From NCBI GenBank assembly GCA_019671005.1, contig CM033723.1, positions 20,599,254 through 20,663,253 of the forward strand: a stretch of DNA of 64,000 nucleotides. Direction: 5' to 3'. Positions within the stretch are counted from its first letter, which is position 1. Each line of letters begins with the position of its first letter. The DNA is from Hibiscus mutabilis (lineage: Eukaryota > Streptophyta > Magnoliopsida > Malvales > Malvaceae). Made by a program: the position numbers and the translations under genes. Positions 33,839 through 45,363 of the stretch are shown in pieces. Under the pieces are notes generated by a model. That model searched no databases. It saw nothing but the letters and a program-made list of their open reading frames with translations, and was not told the DNA's origin.

Positions 33839-35372
33839 TTCCCCCACTCCTCAAAAGGATTCGTCCTCAAATCTAAATCGACAATGAGAGAACAATCATC
33901 AACTTCAATTGAAAAGGCTTCTTTGTTGTATTTGGAGTGATCTAATTGAGCTCCTCTCAATGGTTAAACAAAATCCTGAAAAAATAAGACAACACTACTC
34001 AAACATTTGTAATGATTAGTCAAAACAAAATCACTTGTCGCATTCTTTTTCTTGTCTTTTTCTTTTGGGCTTTGTGTGACTTTTACCTCATATGTGTTTT
34101 CACTCACCAAATTTGGGCCATTAATTTGACTTTTTTCACTCTCAGTCTTTTGTATCTCACATCCCATATCCATCTCACAAAAATTATCATCAATGTACAA
34201 TTCTGTAGAGGAGAAAGTGTTTCTAACGTGGAATGATATGACAAGAATCAAATGAAGGGTTAGAATTACACTTACTTTCTTTGTGGAGAGGTGATGAGAG
34301 TATAGCAAGTGGACCTACTACTTCACATGAGGGATTAGAAGCATTGTCATTTTGTCTAATGTGTTCATTATCGTTATCCTCTTGTTTGAGTGTTTGTGTG
34401 TTTTCCGTCAACATGGGGATTTTTGTCTTGGTTTTGTCCAGTGACTTGGATGTTTCAATTTTCTGCTTTGGTCTACTTGAGTCGAGCAAAGGTTTAGAAG
34501 AATTAGAATGAGATAAAGGTTGAATGGTACCTCTGTCATAGTGATAATTCTTCTGTCGATATCTTTGTCGATCTTTGATGCGCTTTTCTATTGTCATGGC
34601 GAATTGGAATGCCTCTTGAAGGGTGTAGTAGGTTTTGAGTTCAAGTACCTCAAGAATGTTGTCATTGAGTCCGATAACAAACCTAGTCATTGTATCCTCT
34701 TCATCCTCTTGTATGTCGGCTCTTTGCATCAATGATTTCATCTCTTTGAGATACTCATCAATAGTTCTGTAGCCTTGTCGCATCAATGACTTTTTTAAGT
34801 TCTCCCAATGAGGTTATCTTGGCTTCTCCATTGAGACGCCGATTGCGGACAAATTAGGACCACCAAATGGATGCATATTCAGTGAATTCGAGAGTCAACA
34901 GTGGAACTTGATCCTCTTTGGGACATTGATAATGCTCGAATAGAAGATCAACTCGATTTTCCCAGTCACAATAAGTATCAGGGTCATACCTTCCTTGAAA
35001 AGGTGGTACAGTGATATTTGGTTTGGCTAAGGTGTTTGTCGCTCGTCTCAGTTCTATGCGATGATTGTGCCTATGTAAGGGGTTTTGGCGTCTATTCTGA
35101 ATGAGAACAAGATTTGGACGCTTAGGCTCCTCGGTATCGCTTGTGATAGCAATGGTTTCTAATCTCCCAATGGTTTGAGTGCTTGCAGTCACAACTGTAT
35201 CGGTGTGCTCAAGCTTGGTTGCCAATGAGGTTACAGTCCGTTCAAGTTTATTGAGAGTATCCAAAACTTCTTGAAGAGTCACCTCATGTGGTTCTTCATC
35301 GTTACTCGTTTCTGATGTCCTGAAACACTCAGATTTAAAAGGTAAAAAGCAAAAGAAAACTAGAAATCTCAC
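33839..35372 (-). pseudogene. E5 gag-tail T1 frame, broken
   Basis: Read on the minus strand, three frames follow each other. The 172-codon frame (35372-34854) has the gag N-terminus ETSNDEEPHEVTLQEV. The 187-codon frame (34786-34223) has the capsid C-terminal part and then the tail. Two more carry the tail end (34308-33964 and 33960-33628). The ATG used by E10 is ACA here, so the normal start is lost; the upstream in-frame ATG may be chance. As in E10, gag passes at TQTLKQ straight into tail T1 (NDNEHIRQNDNASNPS, YIDDNFCEMDMG, RGAQLDHSKYNKEAF, LRTNPFEEWGND) with no zinc knuckle or protease. Confidence 0.78.
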
Positions 35373-36013
35373 TAAACACTCTAAGAATAAATATTTAGCG
35401 AGGCAAGTAAACCGATCTCGTGCTCTTTAAAGACCTTCCTGCCACAAGTTAACAAGTTACAATCGGAGTTTATTCCTAACAATGAGTCCTAATTGTACTA
35501 GGAGTCCAATGAAAAGGCTTGACACCAATTGAATATAGTTGCAAGAAAGAAGGATTGTAATGCAACTTTGTTGTCCTACTCACACCATAAAAGAAAAGGT
35601 GTTAATGGCATAATAGAAGAAAGAAAAAGCAAAACAAAGGAACTTAAAAAAACTAAGAGTAGAAAAATTTAGTCTAGAAAGATGATAACCCCAAAACCCG
35701 AAAACAACTTGAAGGAAGAAATCCAATGTTGTATCCACTTCAATGTGATGCTTGCAGTGGTTGGTGGCTAAGTATGAGCTTTCTCACTTTTCTTCTCTTC
35801 TCTTCTCTTCTCTTTTCTTTTTTTACAATGTAAATAAGCCGAAAATAACGAAAATTGAAGGAAAAAATAATGAAAATAGGGTTAAAGTAGGGAAAAAAAC
35901 CCTAATTTTGCTCAAAATTCATTCATTTGAATTTGACGAATTTTCCCTAATTTTTGAGTTTTCACCCAAAAACGCCAAAATTCTTGCCAAGAATCGTCCC
36001 ATCTGATACCAAA
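35373..36013 (-). other. E5 leader and primer site
   Basis: Noncoding leader on the minus strand, about 630 bp, similar to those of E1 and E10, with a (TCTCT)n run near 35790-35815 and T-rich DNA before gag. The primer site is at 36002-36011. Confidence 0.75.
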
Positions 36014-37215
36014 TGATAGAGTAGTGCAATCTTGGATTTGGAAGCCTTCAATCAAGTTGTTGCAAGAACTAGGAACTCTAGATCAAGGAAGCTTGGGCAG
36101 ATCTAAAAATTCAAGAGAAAATAGAAGGGATTTTCTTGAAATTTTCAAATTTGAGGCTGGAAAATTAAAGAAAGAAAGACAAGATGAAGGATTATATGAT
36201 AAGAATAAGAATATAAATAAAAAGATTAAAAAAGAGATAAGTAAAACAAATCTGAAAATTCCAGCTTTGTTTATGGAATTATGGAAGATGGTGTGAAGGT
36301 TGAAGATGAAGATGGCTTACGAATTGTTGATGTTGTTTTGTCCTCGGCACCCTCTTAGACTCAATTATCTAAGCAAGCAACCTCAAGTGGCTCTAACCCA
36401 CCCTCCTAGACACGATTATCTAGGCAAGCAAGAGTGTGAAGATGATCTCCCTTACAAGAACTCGTCGAACTTATGTTGAAGAAGACTTCGAAGACACAAA
36501 TAATCAGGACTTGCAAAAACAAACTCATTAAATATTTTATAAATTAAAGAAAATCTGTCTTACAATGATGAATTCTTCATCCTTTTATAGGTGAAGGATA
36601 GAAAAAGTAATTTAACTTCTACTAAAACAACGAAAACATAATCTAATTAAAAATAATGATAAAAATAACAACCTTTAAACTCTTTGTGCTTGTGTGGCAA
36701 GGAATAGGGTGATAAGGCAAGTCATAAGCTGATAAGGGATGGGTGGCTGGTTCCTAAAGTATATAAAACCCTAAAAACATCAATTTAAATGATAATAAAT
36801 ATATTGGGATAAGTTTAATTCGTCCAAAGCCTTATATGTTAGCTTTTGGGCTGAATTTTACAAAATCTCGTAATAATCTCGTATCCAGTTTTCTGCATGC
36901 GCAGTCTTCAATAAATTTGACGTATCTTGAAGTTTCCGATGTCCGATTGACGCGTTTCAAGATGCGTTGGAAAGGTAACTGAATGAAGGACAATTTGTTA
37001 GAAGACAACTCGACCCAGAAATGCCTGGATCCCATCCGAAAACTCGTCGTAAATTGGCTAACTTTCCAGACCTCACAAACAGATTCAGTTTCTTATCCAA
37101 GATGCATCGTTTTTGACCTCCTATGCATGCATTGTTTTGGCCTTTATTGTTTGCATCGAACAAATTCAGCTTCTTGTCCAATATGAGTAATTTAACCCCG
37201 CTCTTGCATGTATCA
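36014..37215 (-). repeat. E5 5' LTR (beta)
   Basis: 1202 bp, close to the left copy but slightly shorter. Minus-strand start TGATACATGCAAGAGCGG at 37215, end CACTACTCTATCA at 36014. Confidence 0.9.
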
Positions 37216-37229
37216 ATGCCTTTGGAGGG

Positions 37230-38595
37230 TGATGTGCTCCAACTCTCCAGTTGATGTTGTTGAGAGAAGCTTGATTGTTCCCGACCGTGAATGCATGTAA
37301 GCCTTGTAATCCGAATGCTTTAAGATGATGAAATGATGGAAAGATGATGATAGTTTAGGGTGAGGAAGCGTTTAACGTGTGGTATGTAAGGAAATGGATG
37401 AAAGTATGAAATGGTTAAGTGTTTAGGGTAAGTTCGGATAGGTGAATGGAAATGGAAAGAAAGATGGTGAAATGGAATGAAAAGGGATGGTAGCATTCAA
37501 AGGATTCAAAGAAAGAAACTATACTAAAAAGTATAATCTCGTTTCTTAAGTGAATGACTTTGAGGGCGGTAGATGCCACAAGCAAAGCTTGATAAGTCGA
37601 TAAAGTTATTAAAAGAACAAGTTTGAGAGAAAACCTCACAAAGGATAAAATATATTCAAAGAAAGTTGTGAAAATGAGTTGTGTTACAAGGGTGGCCGAA
37701 TGGCCCTATTTATAGTTTTCAAAGGGGTGTGGTCAAAAGTCCATGTGCCTATTCGACTAGGGTGAAATCTCCCTCCAAATCTGTTCATGTCTCCCTCCAT
37801 AAGCCATGTAACCATTCAGCTGAATGGTGCCTCCCTCCATGCTTTTGCCCTCCAGTTTTGTGGCGCCCAAACTCATGTTCCCTCTAAGGTTGCTGGACAT
37901 GTCTTTTGGGAGGGGTTGTGCACTTTGGGTGTTGAGCTGAAGGTAGTAGCTTGAGCTGATTTGAGCTAATCAACCTAGGAGTGAGCTGGCTTGAGCTGAG
38001 CTAGCTGAGTGAGCTACACTTAGTGTTTGAGCTGAATTGATATGCTACAAGCTGTCCTTAGCTAAGTGAGCTTGTCCTTAAGTGTCCGTGAGCTATCTCG
38101 AGCTAATTGGAGCTTGTTGGGAGTTGAATGTGCTTGTGTAAGCTTGAGCCAAATTGCATGAGCTGGTTTGAGCTTGAATTGAGCTGAATGAGCTTTAGGT
38201 GAGCTGCCCTTCAATCCTCCCCTTTGTATGATAAGTCCTACAAATAAGAAGATAAAAATACATAATGAATACTTATATTATAAAGTAATATAAAGCTTAA
38301 AGTAACAATGTGGTTATACTTAATACTCATGCATAAAAACACTACTTAATGTGCAAAGTGTAGGGTACAATGTATGGAAAGATGTCATGGTACCCAAAAA
38401 CACTAGCATGATGTTAAACATAAATGAAATGCAAACATAGATGATAAATGTATGTGCATGCATGACTAGTATTATCATAATTATATAACTAGATTAATGT
38501 GAAAAAGGTAAGTAAAAATCCCCTTGACTTTCATCCTTGTAAAACAAGTTCAAAGTATAGTGAAAATGAGTATTGTGTGAAACAGGATTGCATCA
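37230..38595 (-). repeat. E6 3' LTR (zeta)
   Basis: 1366 bp. Minus-strand start TGATGCAATCCTGTTTCAC at 38595, end GAGTTGGAGCACATCA at 37230. The AGCT array is at about 37930-38215. CTATAAATAGGGC, the probable TATA box, is near 37710-37722 (minus strand). Confidence 0.88.
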
Positions 38596-38606
38596 CCCCC
38601 TTCTTT

Positions 38607-38996
38607 AAAGCGATTTGTCCTCAAATCGAAGCTTCTCAACTTTAGACAATCCCTTGCTGTTGGGACAACTGAATCTTTGTGTGCATCTTTCAACGGTTTG
38701 CCTTTAGGTCCATGGTCATGCACAACAAAAGAAAAGGAAAATTCTTGTGGGGTGTTAGAAAAATCAGCCTCGATCATGGGGCGTGTCAAAAGACATTCCC
38801 TAATCATCTCTTTGCCGATGTATGCACTCGTCCTCTTTGGTTCCTCTTCTTTTGGTTTATTTTTGGCCCATTCATTCTTCCAAGCTTCTATGCTTTTCTT
38901 CCTCAAGTTCTGGTCATTTACACTTGTTTTGGCATTAACGGTGCAAGAACAACCTTCTTTCCTTCGTGCTTGAAAGAGTAGCGATTGGTAAAACAA
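38607..38996 (-). pseudogene. E6 tail T2
   Basis: A 148-codon minus-strand frame (38996-38550). Its tail begins near NDQNLRKKSIEAWKNEWAK, matching LRKRIEAWKEG in E3. It continues KPKEEEPKRTSAYIGKEM, IEADFSNTPQEFSFSFVV and LRSFDLRTNRFKEGG, where the last codons are the polypurine tract, and then enters the LTR. No RT or integrase motif. The shared segment in two families suggests an inherited extra domain; its role is unknown. Confidence 0.6.
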
Positions 38997-39310
38997 TCAT
39001 GAATGGTCCTCTTATCATATTGCCACGGTCTTCCAAGGAGAATATGGTTGGCATGCATAGGCACAATGTTGCACAAAACTTCATCTTTATAATTGCTAAT
39101 TGAGAAGGGAATTAGAACCTGTTTGGTGACCTTTAATTTGCCTCCATCATTTAACCACTGAAGTTTGTACGGTGTAGGATGTTTCAATGTTTTCAAACCC
39201 AGCTTCTCCACCATGATTGTGCTAGCAACGTTGGTGCAACTTCAACCATCTATGATCATGAAACAAACCTTGTTGTTCACATGGCAACATGTGTGAAATA
39301 TATTCTCTCG
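38918..39310 (-). pseudogene. E6 protease
   Basis: Minus strand. The active site reads MIIDG then a stop then SCTNVAS: the second Gly of DGG has become TGA near 39230. Downstream of an ATG at 39214 a 98-codon frame has WLNDGGKLKVTKQV, NHILLGRPWQYDKR and GKKVVLAPL, the usual end of protease. Inactive as read. Confidence 0.75.
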
Positions 39311-40472
39311 TTGCTATTCTTTCTCAGCCATTTGTGCATTCAGAAGCCGTTTAACCACTAGAAGTTCTCCATCCGTGGCTCGAATTCCTCTTGAACTTTA
39401 TCTTCATGGTCTGATGTGACATCACCATTATCCAAAAGCAGCATATTATTGCGATTTGGACATTGATTAGCTATATGGTCTCGTCCCAAACATTTGAAGC
39501 ATTTAATATCACTGGTGTGATCCTTGTTCTCCACTTGCCTGTTTCCACCACGGCTAGCTTGGGTTTTGGAGTCTCAACTGGTTCTTAGACCTGTAAAGGT
39601 GTAGCCTTCCTAGTGTTGGCTTGATTCCACTTGGGGGCAGTGGTATTAGTAGCCCATGCGGTGACCTTCCTCCGTTGTTGCCGCTTAACCTTCATGGCCA
39701 TGTGCACCATCTGATCAATCTCAATGTAGTGTTGTAACTCCACTACATCAGCAATTTCTCTATTGAGTTCTGCTAAGAATCTGGCCATGGTTGCTTCTCT
39801 ATCCCCATCAATGTTGGCTCGAATCATTGCAACCTCTATTTCTTTGTAATAATCTTCTACACTCTGGTTGCCTTGCTTAAGATTCTGCAACTTTTGAAAC
39901 AAATCACGAAGATAATGAACATGTATAAATCTTCTTCTCATGATACCTTCCATTTCATGCCAAGTGCTGATTGACCTTTAACCATTGCGTCTTTTAGTGC
40001 TTGTCAATTGATCCCACCACACTAAAGCGTAGTCAATGAACTCCATGGCAGCTAATTGAACCTTTGTCTGCTCTAAATAGTTGTGCCATTAAAAAATATG
40101 TTCCACTTTGCTCTCCCAATCTAGATATGCCTCCAGATTTGTTTTACCTTGAAAAGGTGGAATTGTAACTTGGATATTGCTAAGGTTGTCATCAATTTGG
40201 GCATGTCCTCTTTGATAACTTGGAATAGTTCTCTGTGATGCCTGCTCAACCTCTTCCTCCTCATTATCTTTCACAAAGTCGTTTGGTTGTTAATGTTGTC
40301 TCCTAACACCTTAAACATTACCTTGTGATTCTTCCAATCAATCCATTCTCTCATGATGGGGTTCAAACTCGACACGCAATAGCCTTTGCATTTCTTGAAT
40401 CAATGCTTGAGTTTGGAGGTTTGGGTGTTGTTGTCTTCCTCCTCAGTTTGAAGATTCAGAATGCTGTGACAT
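39311..40472 (-). pseudogene. E6 gag
   Basis: Minus strand. Starts MSQHSESSN at 40472, like MSQRSGHSG of E9. Pieces follow: 40274-40089 with DDNLSNIQVTIPPFQGKTN, 39953-39585 with the capsid C-terminal part (RRRFIHVHYLRDLF, SVEDYYKEIEVAMIRANIDG), then the zinc knuckle CFKCLGRDHIANQC near 39500-39455. Several stops and shifts break it; the frame is fragmentary but the order is intact. Confidence 0.75.
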
Positions 40473-41034
40473 GGTTAGTAAGGACAATAAAGAAAGTAAT
40501 TAACCCAAACCTCACCAAATAAAGAAACCCAATCACTACAAGGAAAAGTAGATGTCACTCAATCACTCAGCACTGGTGTTTCACTATTGGGAATTAGGCT
40601 TTTACTTCCCCTTCTGAACTCAACACTCTCTTGCCTTTTACCGCTCGATTCTCTCGTCACAAGTTCTTGAAAGAACTTACTCAAAACCTGTCAAAACTTT
40701 AAACTATATGGCGTTTGGGCTGCAAATAAGGTTAGGCTAGAAAAGAAGAAATAAAGGAAATGAAAATAAGGAAAGAAATGAAAAAAAGGTAGGATATAAG
40801 AAGAATAGAAATGAAATAGAAGAAAGTAAAACAAACGTACCACAAAACTTACTTACAACTCGATGAGAAACAATCAATCTTGATGTATTCTTCGAGCTTG
40901 TTGTTTGCTTTGCTTTGCTTTGCCTTCCCACCTTTGTGTTACACTATTCTTTTTTTTATATACAAATTTGAATTCCTGAAGAAAATGAGAATGAATTCTG
41001 ATTTTGCTCTTTTTTGTACTTTTCTTTTTGATGC
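40473..41034 (-). other. E6 leader
   Basis: Noncoding on the minus strand, A/G- and T-rich, with GAAA-type runs near 40740-40830 and CTTTG repeats near 40910-40925. No primer site recognised with confidence, since the join to the LTR remnant is damaged. Confidence 0.5.
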
Positions 41035-41200
41035 GTGGGTGTGTAAGGAAATGGATGAAAGGATGAAATGGTTAGTGTTTAGGGGGTAGGTTCGGATAGG
41101 TGAATGGAAATGGAAAGAAAGGATTGTGAAATGGAATGAAAAGGGATGGTAGTATTCAAAGGATTTAAAGAAAGAAACTATACTAAAAAGTATAATCATG
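41035..41200 (-). repeat. E6 5' LTR remnant (zeta)
   Basis: Similar to 37375-37540 of the 3' LTR (GTAAGGAAATGGATGAAAG and onward). It breaks off at 41200 where the eta LTR starts and does not resume after it. Confidence 0.65.
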
Positions 41201-42407
41201 TGATGTGATCTCGTCTTGGAATTTACCGAGATGCTTGATTTCCCCAATCGTAAATGAAGTAACTTTGTGTTGTAATACTTGCAATGGTTTTTAGATGGTT
41301 TAAAGGATGATGGTGTGTAATGATATAAAAAGTGATGAGAATAAAGATTTTAGAATTTTGGATGGTTAATGTGATTAATGGTGGTGGTAGAATTGGATGA
41401 TGGAAGATGGAAGGCAGTTTAGGACCTGAGGATTGAACCAACACTAAAAAGCGTGACCTGAACCCTATAACGGACTCTAAACGAAATAAGGATATTGACC
41501 AACTAGTTAAGTAAAACTAGGAAGCAAAGATATCAATGTTTGATTCAACAAGCAGAACTTGAAGGACCGGTAAAGTTCTCAAAAGAACGAAAGAGATAAA
41601 ACTCTAAATTTTTCTTGAAATCAAAATGTGTGTTACAATTGAAAAACCAGCCTCTATTTATAGGCTTTACAAAATGATGTGATCAGCCAACATTCCTAGG
41701 GAGATGTGAAGGGATAATAAATAAAAAAGAAATCTTGAAATGTGTGCCTTTGCTGCCAATGTAATCATAAGCTAGCATGTCAATTTTCATGTGAATGTAA
41801 GAAAGCATGTCAATTTCCATGTGAATGCATGCAAGCACCTCAAGCAAGCATCTCAAGCAAGCACCTCTCTAGAATTGTCGTCCATTATGAATGTAAGCAA
41901 GCATGTCAATTTACATGTGAACGTAAGCAAGTAACTCCAAAGCTAAGCAAGCACCTCTCCAATAGTCACAATCCTCTTAATCACCCTAATGATGTGTCTA
42001 TTCATTGTCTTTGCATAACACCTATAAATACGAGAAATATGATTAGAAATAAACAAGGTAATATGATGCATGCTAAATATATGTTTATATGATTCAACGA
42101 ACTCTAGTGCTGGTAAGATAAACAATAAACAACATAATAGAAAACATGGGCACACTAAAACAATAATAATCAAAGGTAACATATGCATCAGAAATAAACA
42201 TGCAACACGTTGCATGGACTCCATTTCACATTGCATGAATCTTCCACGTTGCAGGGCATTGATTCAACTTCGGCAGCTTCAATAATCTTCCTTGCAGGAT
42301 TACACTTGTTGATGACCGCATCTCTAAATTTCCTTGCCCTTGCACGAGTAATGGGGCCTAAAGGAAATTCCTTTGGGTCCAATGGTGGTGGAGACGCCAT
42401 GATCTCA
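41201..42407 (-). repeat. eta LTR, minus strand
   Basis: 1207 bp; minus-strand start TGAGATCATGGCGTC at 42407 and end GACGAGATCACATCA at 41201. TATAAATA is at 41655-41662 (minus). Its start encodes LDPKEFPLGPITRARARKF, the pol C-terminal extension seen in the theta and iota LTRs. The left flank TCATG and right flank TTAAG differ, so it marks a rearranged junction rather than a clean insertion. A short-period repeat built on GCTTGCTTACATTCACATGG lies at about 41770-41950. Confidence 0.8.
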
Positions 42408-42429
42408 TTAAGCCCCAACCGTTCTAGCG

Positions 42430-42856
42430 CATGGTAACCCAGGACAAGGCGTCCAAGAAGAGGAGATTGAGCAGATTGTGGACGACAATGAACGGCCCGC
42501 CGTTGTACAAACCCAACGCCCATATCAGAGGAATCAAGAAAGGTTTGATGATAACCTTGCAAATATAAAGATGAACATTCTGCCATTTTAAGGGAAAACA
42601 GATCCAAAGGCTTATCTTGAGTGGGAGTAGAAGATCGAAAACATCTTTGATTGTCACAATTACTTTGAGCAAAAGAAGGTAAAAATAGCATCCACTGAAT
42701 TCACTAATTATGCAATAGTTTGGTGGAACCAGTTGACCATGAACAGATGACGAAATGGAGAACATCCGGAAGGCATAATGAGGAAGAGATTTATATAATC
42801 CTACTATCATCGAGAATTAATGCAGACTCAAACAAGGCAACATGAGTGTGGAAGAT
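42430..42856 (+). pseudogene. E7 gag, N-terminal part
   Basis: Reads DDNERPAVVQTQRPYQRNQ, then ANIKMNILPF with a stop where relatives have Q, GKTDPKAYLEWE with a stop, KIENIFDCHNYFEQKKVKIA, FTNYAIVWWNQL, then RKRFI and YHRELM. A shift leads to QGNMSVED at the E8 junction. Conserved capsid blocks match E9 (49000-49280). At least three stops and one shift. Confidence 0.75.
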
Positions 42857-44168
42857 TGATGTGAGCACGCCTTCAAAAGATCTAGAAGTCATGCCACCAG
42901 AACCTATTACCCGTTCAAAGGCTAAACAACTCAGGGAAGTATTTTCTCTTAAATGTATTTTAGCCTTTGGAGGTCAAATGATCCTAGAAAAGAAATTGTG
43001 TAATGTATTACATGTTGACGTGTAATACATTAGATCACGCCACATTGTTACTTAAGTTTTAAGTCATTTATTTATCATTGGTAATCATTCACATATTTAA
43101 TTGCATCTACTTATATTATTTTGTGCTTCTTGTAGGACATATAATCTACACAAGTAAAGGGATGGAATGGCAGCTCATCTTTAGCTTGTTCAGCTCCAAA
43201 ATCCAGCTCTTAACAGTTCCAATTGATTTGAGATAGCTCAAGGACTCCTAAAGACAAGCTCACCTAACTAAGGATATCTCAAACCAGCTCAATTCAGCTC
43301 CTAAACTAAGTGTAGCTCAACTAGCTAGCTAGCTAGCTTTAGCTCAAGTCAACTCATGCCTAGCTCGAGGAGCTCATCTCAGCTCAAGCTACCACTCCCA
43401 GCTCAACACTTGAAGGGACATGTCCCTCCCCAAGGGACACAACCGACAAGCCATGGAGGGAACATGCTTGGCGCCAACATTTGGAGGGAAGAATGGGCGG
43501 CAATTGCTTGGAGGGAGGCACAAAACCAGCCGAAGCATCACCAGCCCCTAACTGAACCAACACCACCCCTATACATGCCTTTCCAGCCAACTTTTCATCA
43601 TTGTATTGTGCCCATTCAGCCAGCCCTTAGAAAACTATAAATAGGGCTGATTATTTCATTTGTAATCACACCTTTGAATTATATAAAATTATCTTTGTGA
43701 GTTTATCTCTCAAAATTGTTCTTTTTAGAACTATCCTACTTATCATGCTTCATTGCTTGTGGCGTCACTTCCTTTCCACCATACTTCAGGTTCTTGGTTC
43801 TCTAGAATTAACGGGTCTAAGTCATCTACCACCCTCAAAGATATTCTCTTAAAGATTGGGTCTATGTTCTTATAACATCGGTTCTTCTTTTGAATCCTTT
43901 GAATACTATCACCATCTTCCATTTCATTCCATAACTTTCTTTCACCAATTCCATCACCATATCCGATTTTGCCCTTAAACACTTCCATTTCCTTTCTTAT
44001 CATTTCCCATCATACACCACCCTAAACTATTCTTCACCCTACCTATCCACTATCTTTCCTTCATCATTTCATCCCTAAAGCATACGGATTACAAGGCTTG
44101 CTTGCATTCAAGATCGGGATAATCAAAGCTTCTCTCAACAAAGCCATTTGGAGAGTTGGAGCTTATCA
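42857..44168 (+). repeat. E8 5' LTR (theta)
   Basis: TGATGTGAGCACGCC to GAGCTTATCA, 1312 bp. The first about 110 bp encode PPEPITRSKAKQLREV-like sequence, a pol C-terminal extension. AGCT array about 43170-43400. TATA box TATAAATA at 43636-43643. Confidence 0.88.
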
Positions 44169-44810
44169 TGTGGTAATTAGAGTAAAGGGAGAATCAAGTA
44201 AGCCTGCCATTTGTGATTCATTTCGTTTATTATTCTGATAAAAAAAGGATAGAAAAGCAAAAAGAAATCTTTCTTCATTTCTTAAAGAATTTAAATAGTA
44301 CAAAAAGAAAAGAGAAACAAAAACCAGAAATGAAATACAAAGGTGGTGGAACAAACAAATCAGCAAACATCCAACTCTGAGAAGTTCCTCAAGTTTGATT
44401 GTTTACATCAGTTTGTGAGTAAGTTCTTGTGGTAGGTGGTTTTACTTTTTCTTAGTTCATTCCATTCCTACTTTCTTACCATTTCTTTCTTTTCTTTTCT
44501 TTTCATTTCATTTCCTTCATTTCTCTCTATTTCTTAGCCTAACCTTAATTTCAGCCCAATCACCAACAAGTATTTGAAGTTTTGATTAGTTCTACTAAGA
44601 ACTTGTGTCGAGAGATTCGAGCGAAAAAAGGCATAAAGAGTGTGTGAGATCAGAAGGGGAATTACAAAAGCCAAAAACATATTCCCAAGAGTGAAACACG
44701 AGTGCCGAGTGATTGAGTGACATCTAATTTTCCTTGGAGAGACCGTGAGGCTTTGTGTGTGTTTAGTGAGGTTTAATTTACTTTTGTTTTCTTTCTAACA
44801 ATGTCACCAG
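44169..44810 (+). other. E8 primer site and leader
   Basis: TGGTAATTAGAG at 44171-44182 is a weak match to the tRNA-iMet site. The leader has A-rich DNA near 44240-44320 and T/C-rich DNA near 44440-44530 and ends in a T-rich stretch before ATG at 44811. Noncoding. Confidence 0.7.
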
Positions 44811-45330
44811 TTTCTTGTGATCTTCCATATACTTCAGGGCAGGTTCTCATAGTTAAATGGACCTTAAACATTTAGTCAATGGAAAACAACCAGCGTGAGA
44901 ACATCTTTCACACTCGTTCCATGTAAATGGTAAATTTGTAGTGTGATCATTGATGGAGGAAGTTGCACAAATGTAGCCAGCACCTTAATGATTGAAAATC
45001 TTGGATTGAAGACTTCAAAACACATGAATGAACAAGCTTCAATGGATAAATGATGGAGGAGAAATGAAAGTCACAAAGCAAGTTTGAGTTCCATTCACCA
45101 TAGGACGATACAAAGACGAAGTGTTATGCGATGTGGTTCCCATGAATGCAAGTCACCTATTGTTTGGCCGTCCGTGGCAGTTCAACAAAAGGGCCACCCA
45201 TGATGGTTTCACAAACTGATACTCCTTTGTTTTTGAAGGCAAGAAGATGATCTTGGCACCTCTTATACCAAGCCAAGTGAAAGCAAACCAAGTTGCATTA
45301 AATAAAAGCATGGAAATCATGTAGGAAGAA
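44811..45330 (+). pseudogene. E8 protease with gag deleted
   Basis: MSPVSCDLPYTSGQ joins directly to VLIVKWTLNI, the end of gag in E9; capsid and zinc knuckle are gone. Then a stop, ENIFHTRS, a shift, and the active-site region VIIDGGSCTNVAS at about 44943. LLFGRPWQF-like sequence is near 45160 and KKMILAPL near 45245. Several frameshifts. Same deletion structure as E3. Confidence 0.75.
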
Positions 45331-45363
45331 TCCAACAAAAGAAACACACAAAAAAAAACATTT

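Larger units (their letters stand above)
32620..37215 (-). mobile_element. E5: beta element, minus strand, TSD ATGCC
   Basis: 4596 bp, flanked by ATGCC at 32615-32619 and 37216-37220. On the minus strand: 5' LTR 36014-37215, primer site TGGTATCAGA (36002-36011), leader, gag plus tail T1, purine tract GAGGAGTGGGGGAA (33839-33852), 3' LTR 32620-33838. Same structure as E10. No protease, RT, RNase H or integrase. Confidence 0.92.
37230..41200 (-). mobile_element. E6: zeta element, minus strand, gag-protease-tail
   Basis: On the minus strand: remnant of a 5' LTR (about 41035-41200, cut by the eta LTR), leader, gag, protease, tail T2, purine tract AAAGAAGGGGG (38596-38606), 3' LTR 37230-38595. 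It lacks RT, RNase H and integrase. The right end is truncated, so no target duplication can be read; GAGGG precedes it on the left. Confidence 0.78.

Noticed and set aside
43170..43400. AGCT arrays considered as CRISPR or satellite DNA
   Set aside because: No fixed repeat-spacer length; a plant LTR context; present at the same place in each LTR copy.
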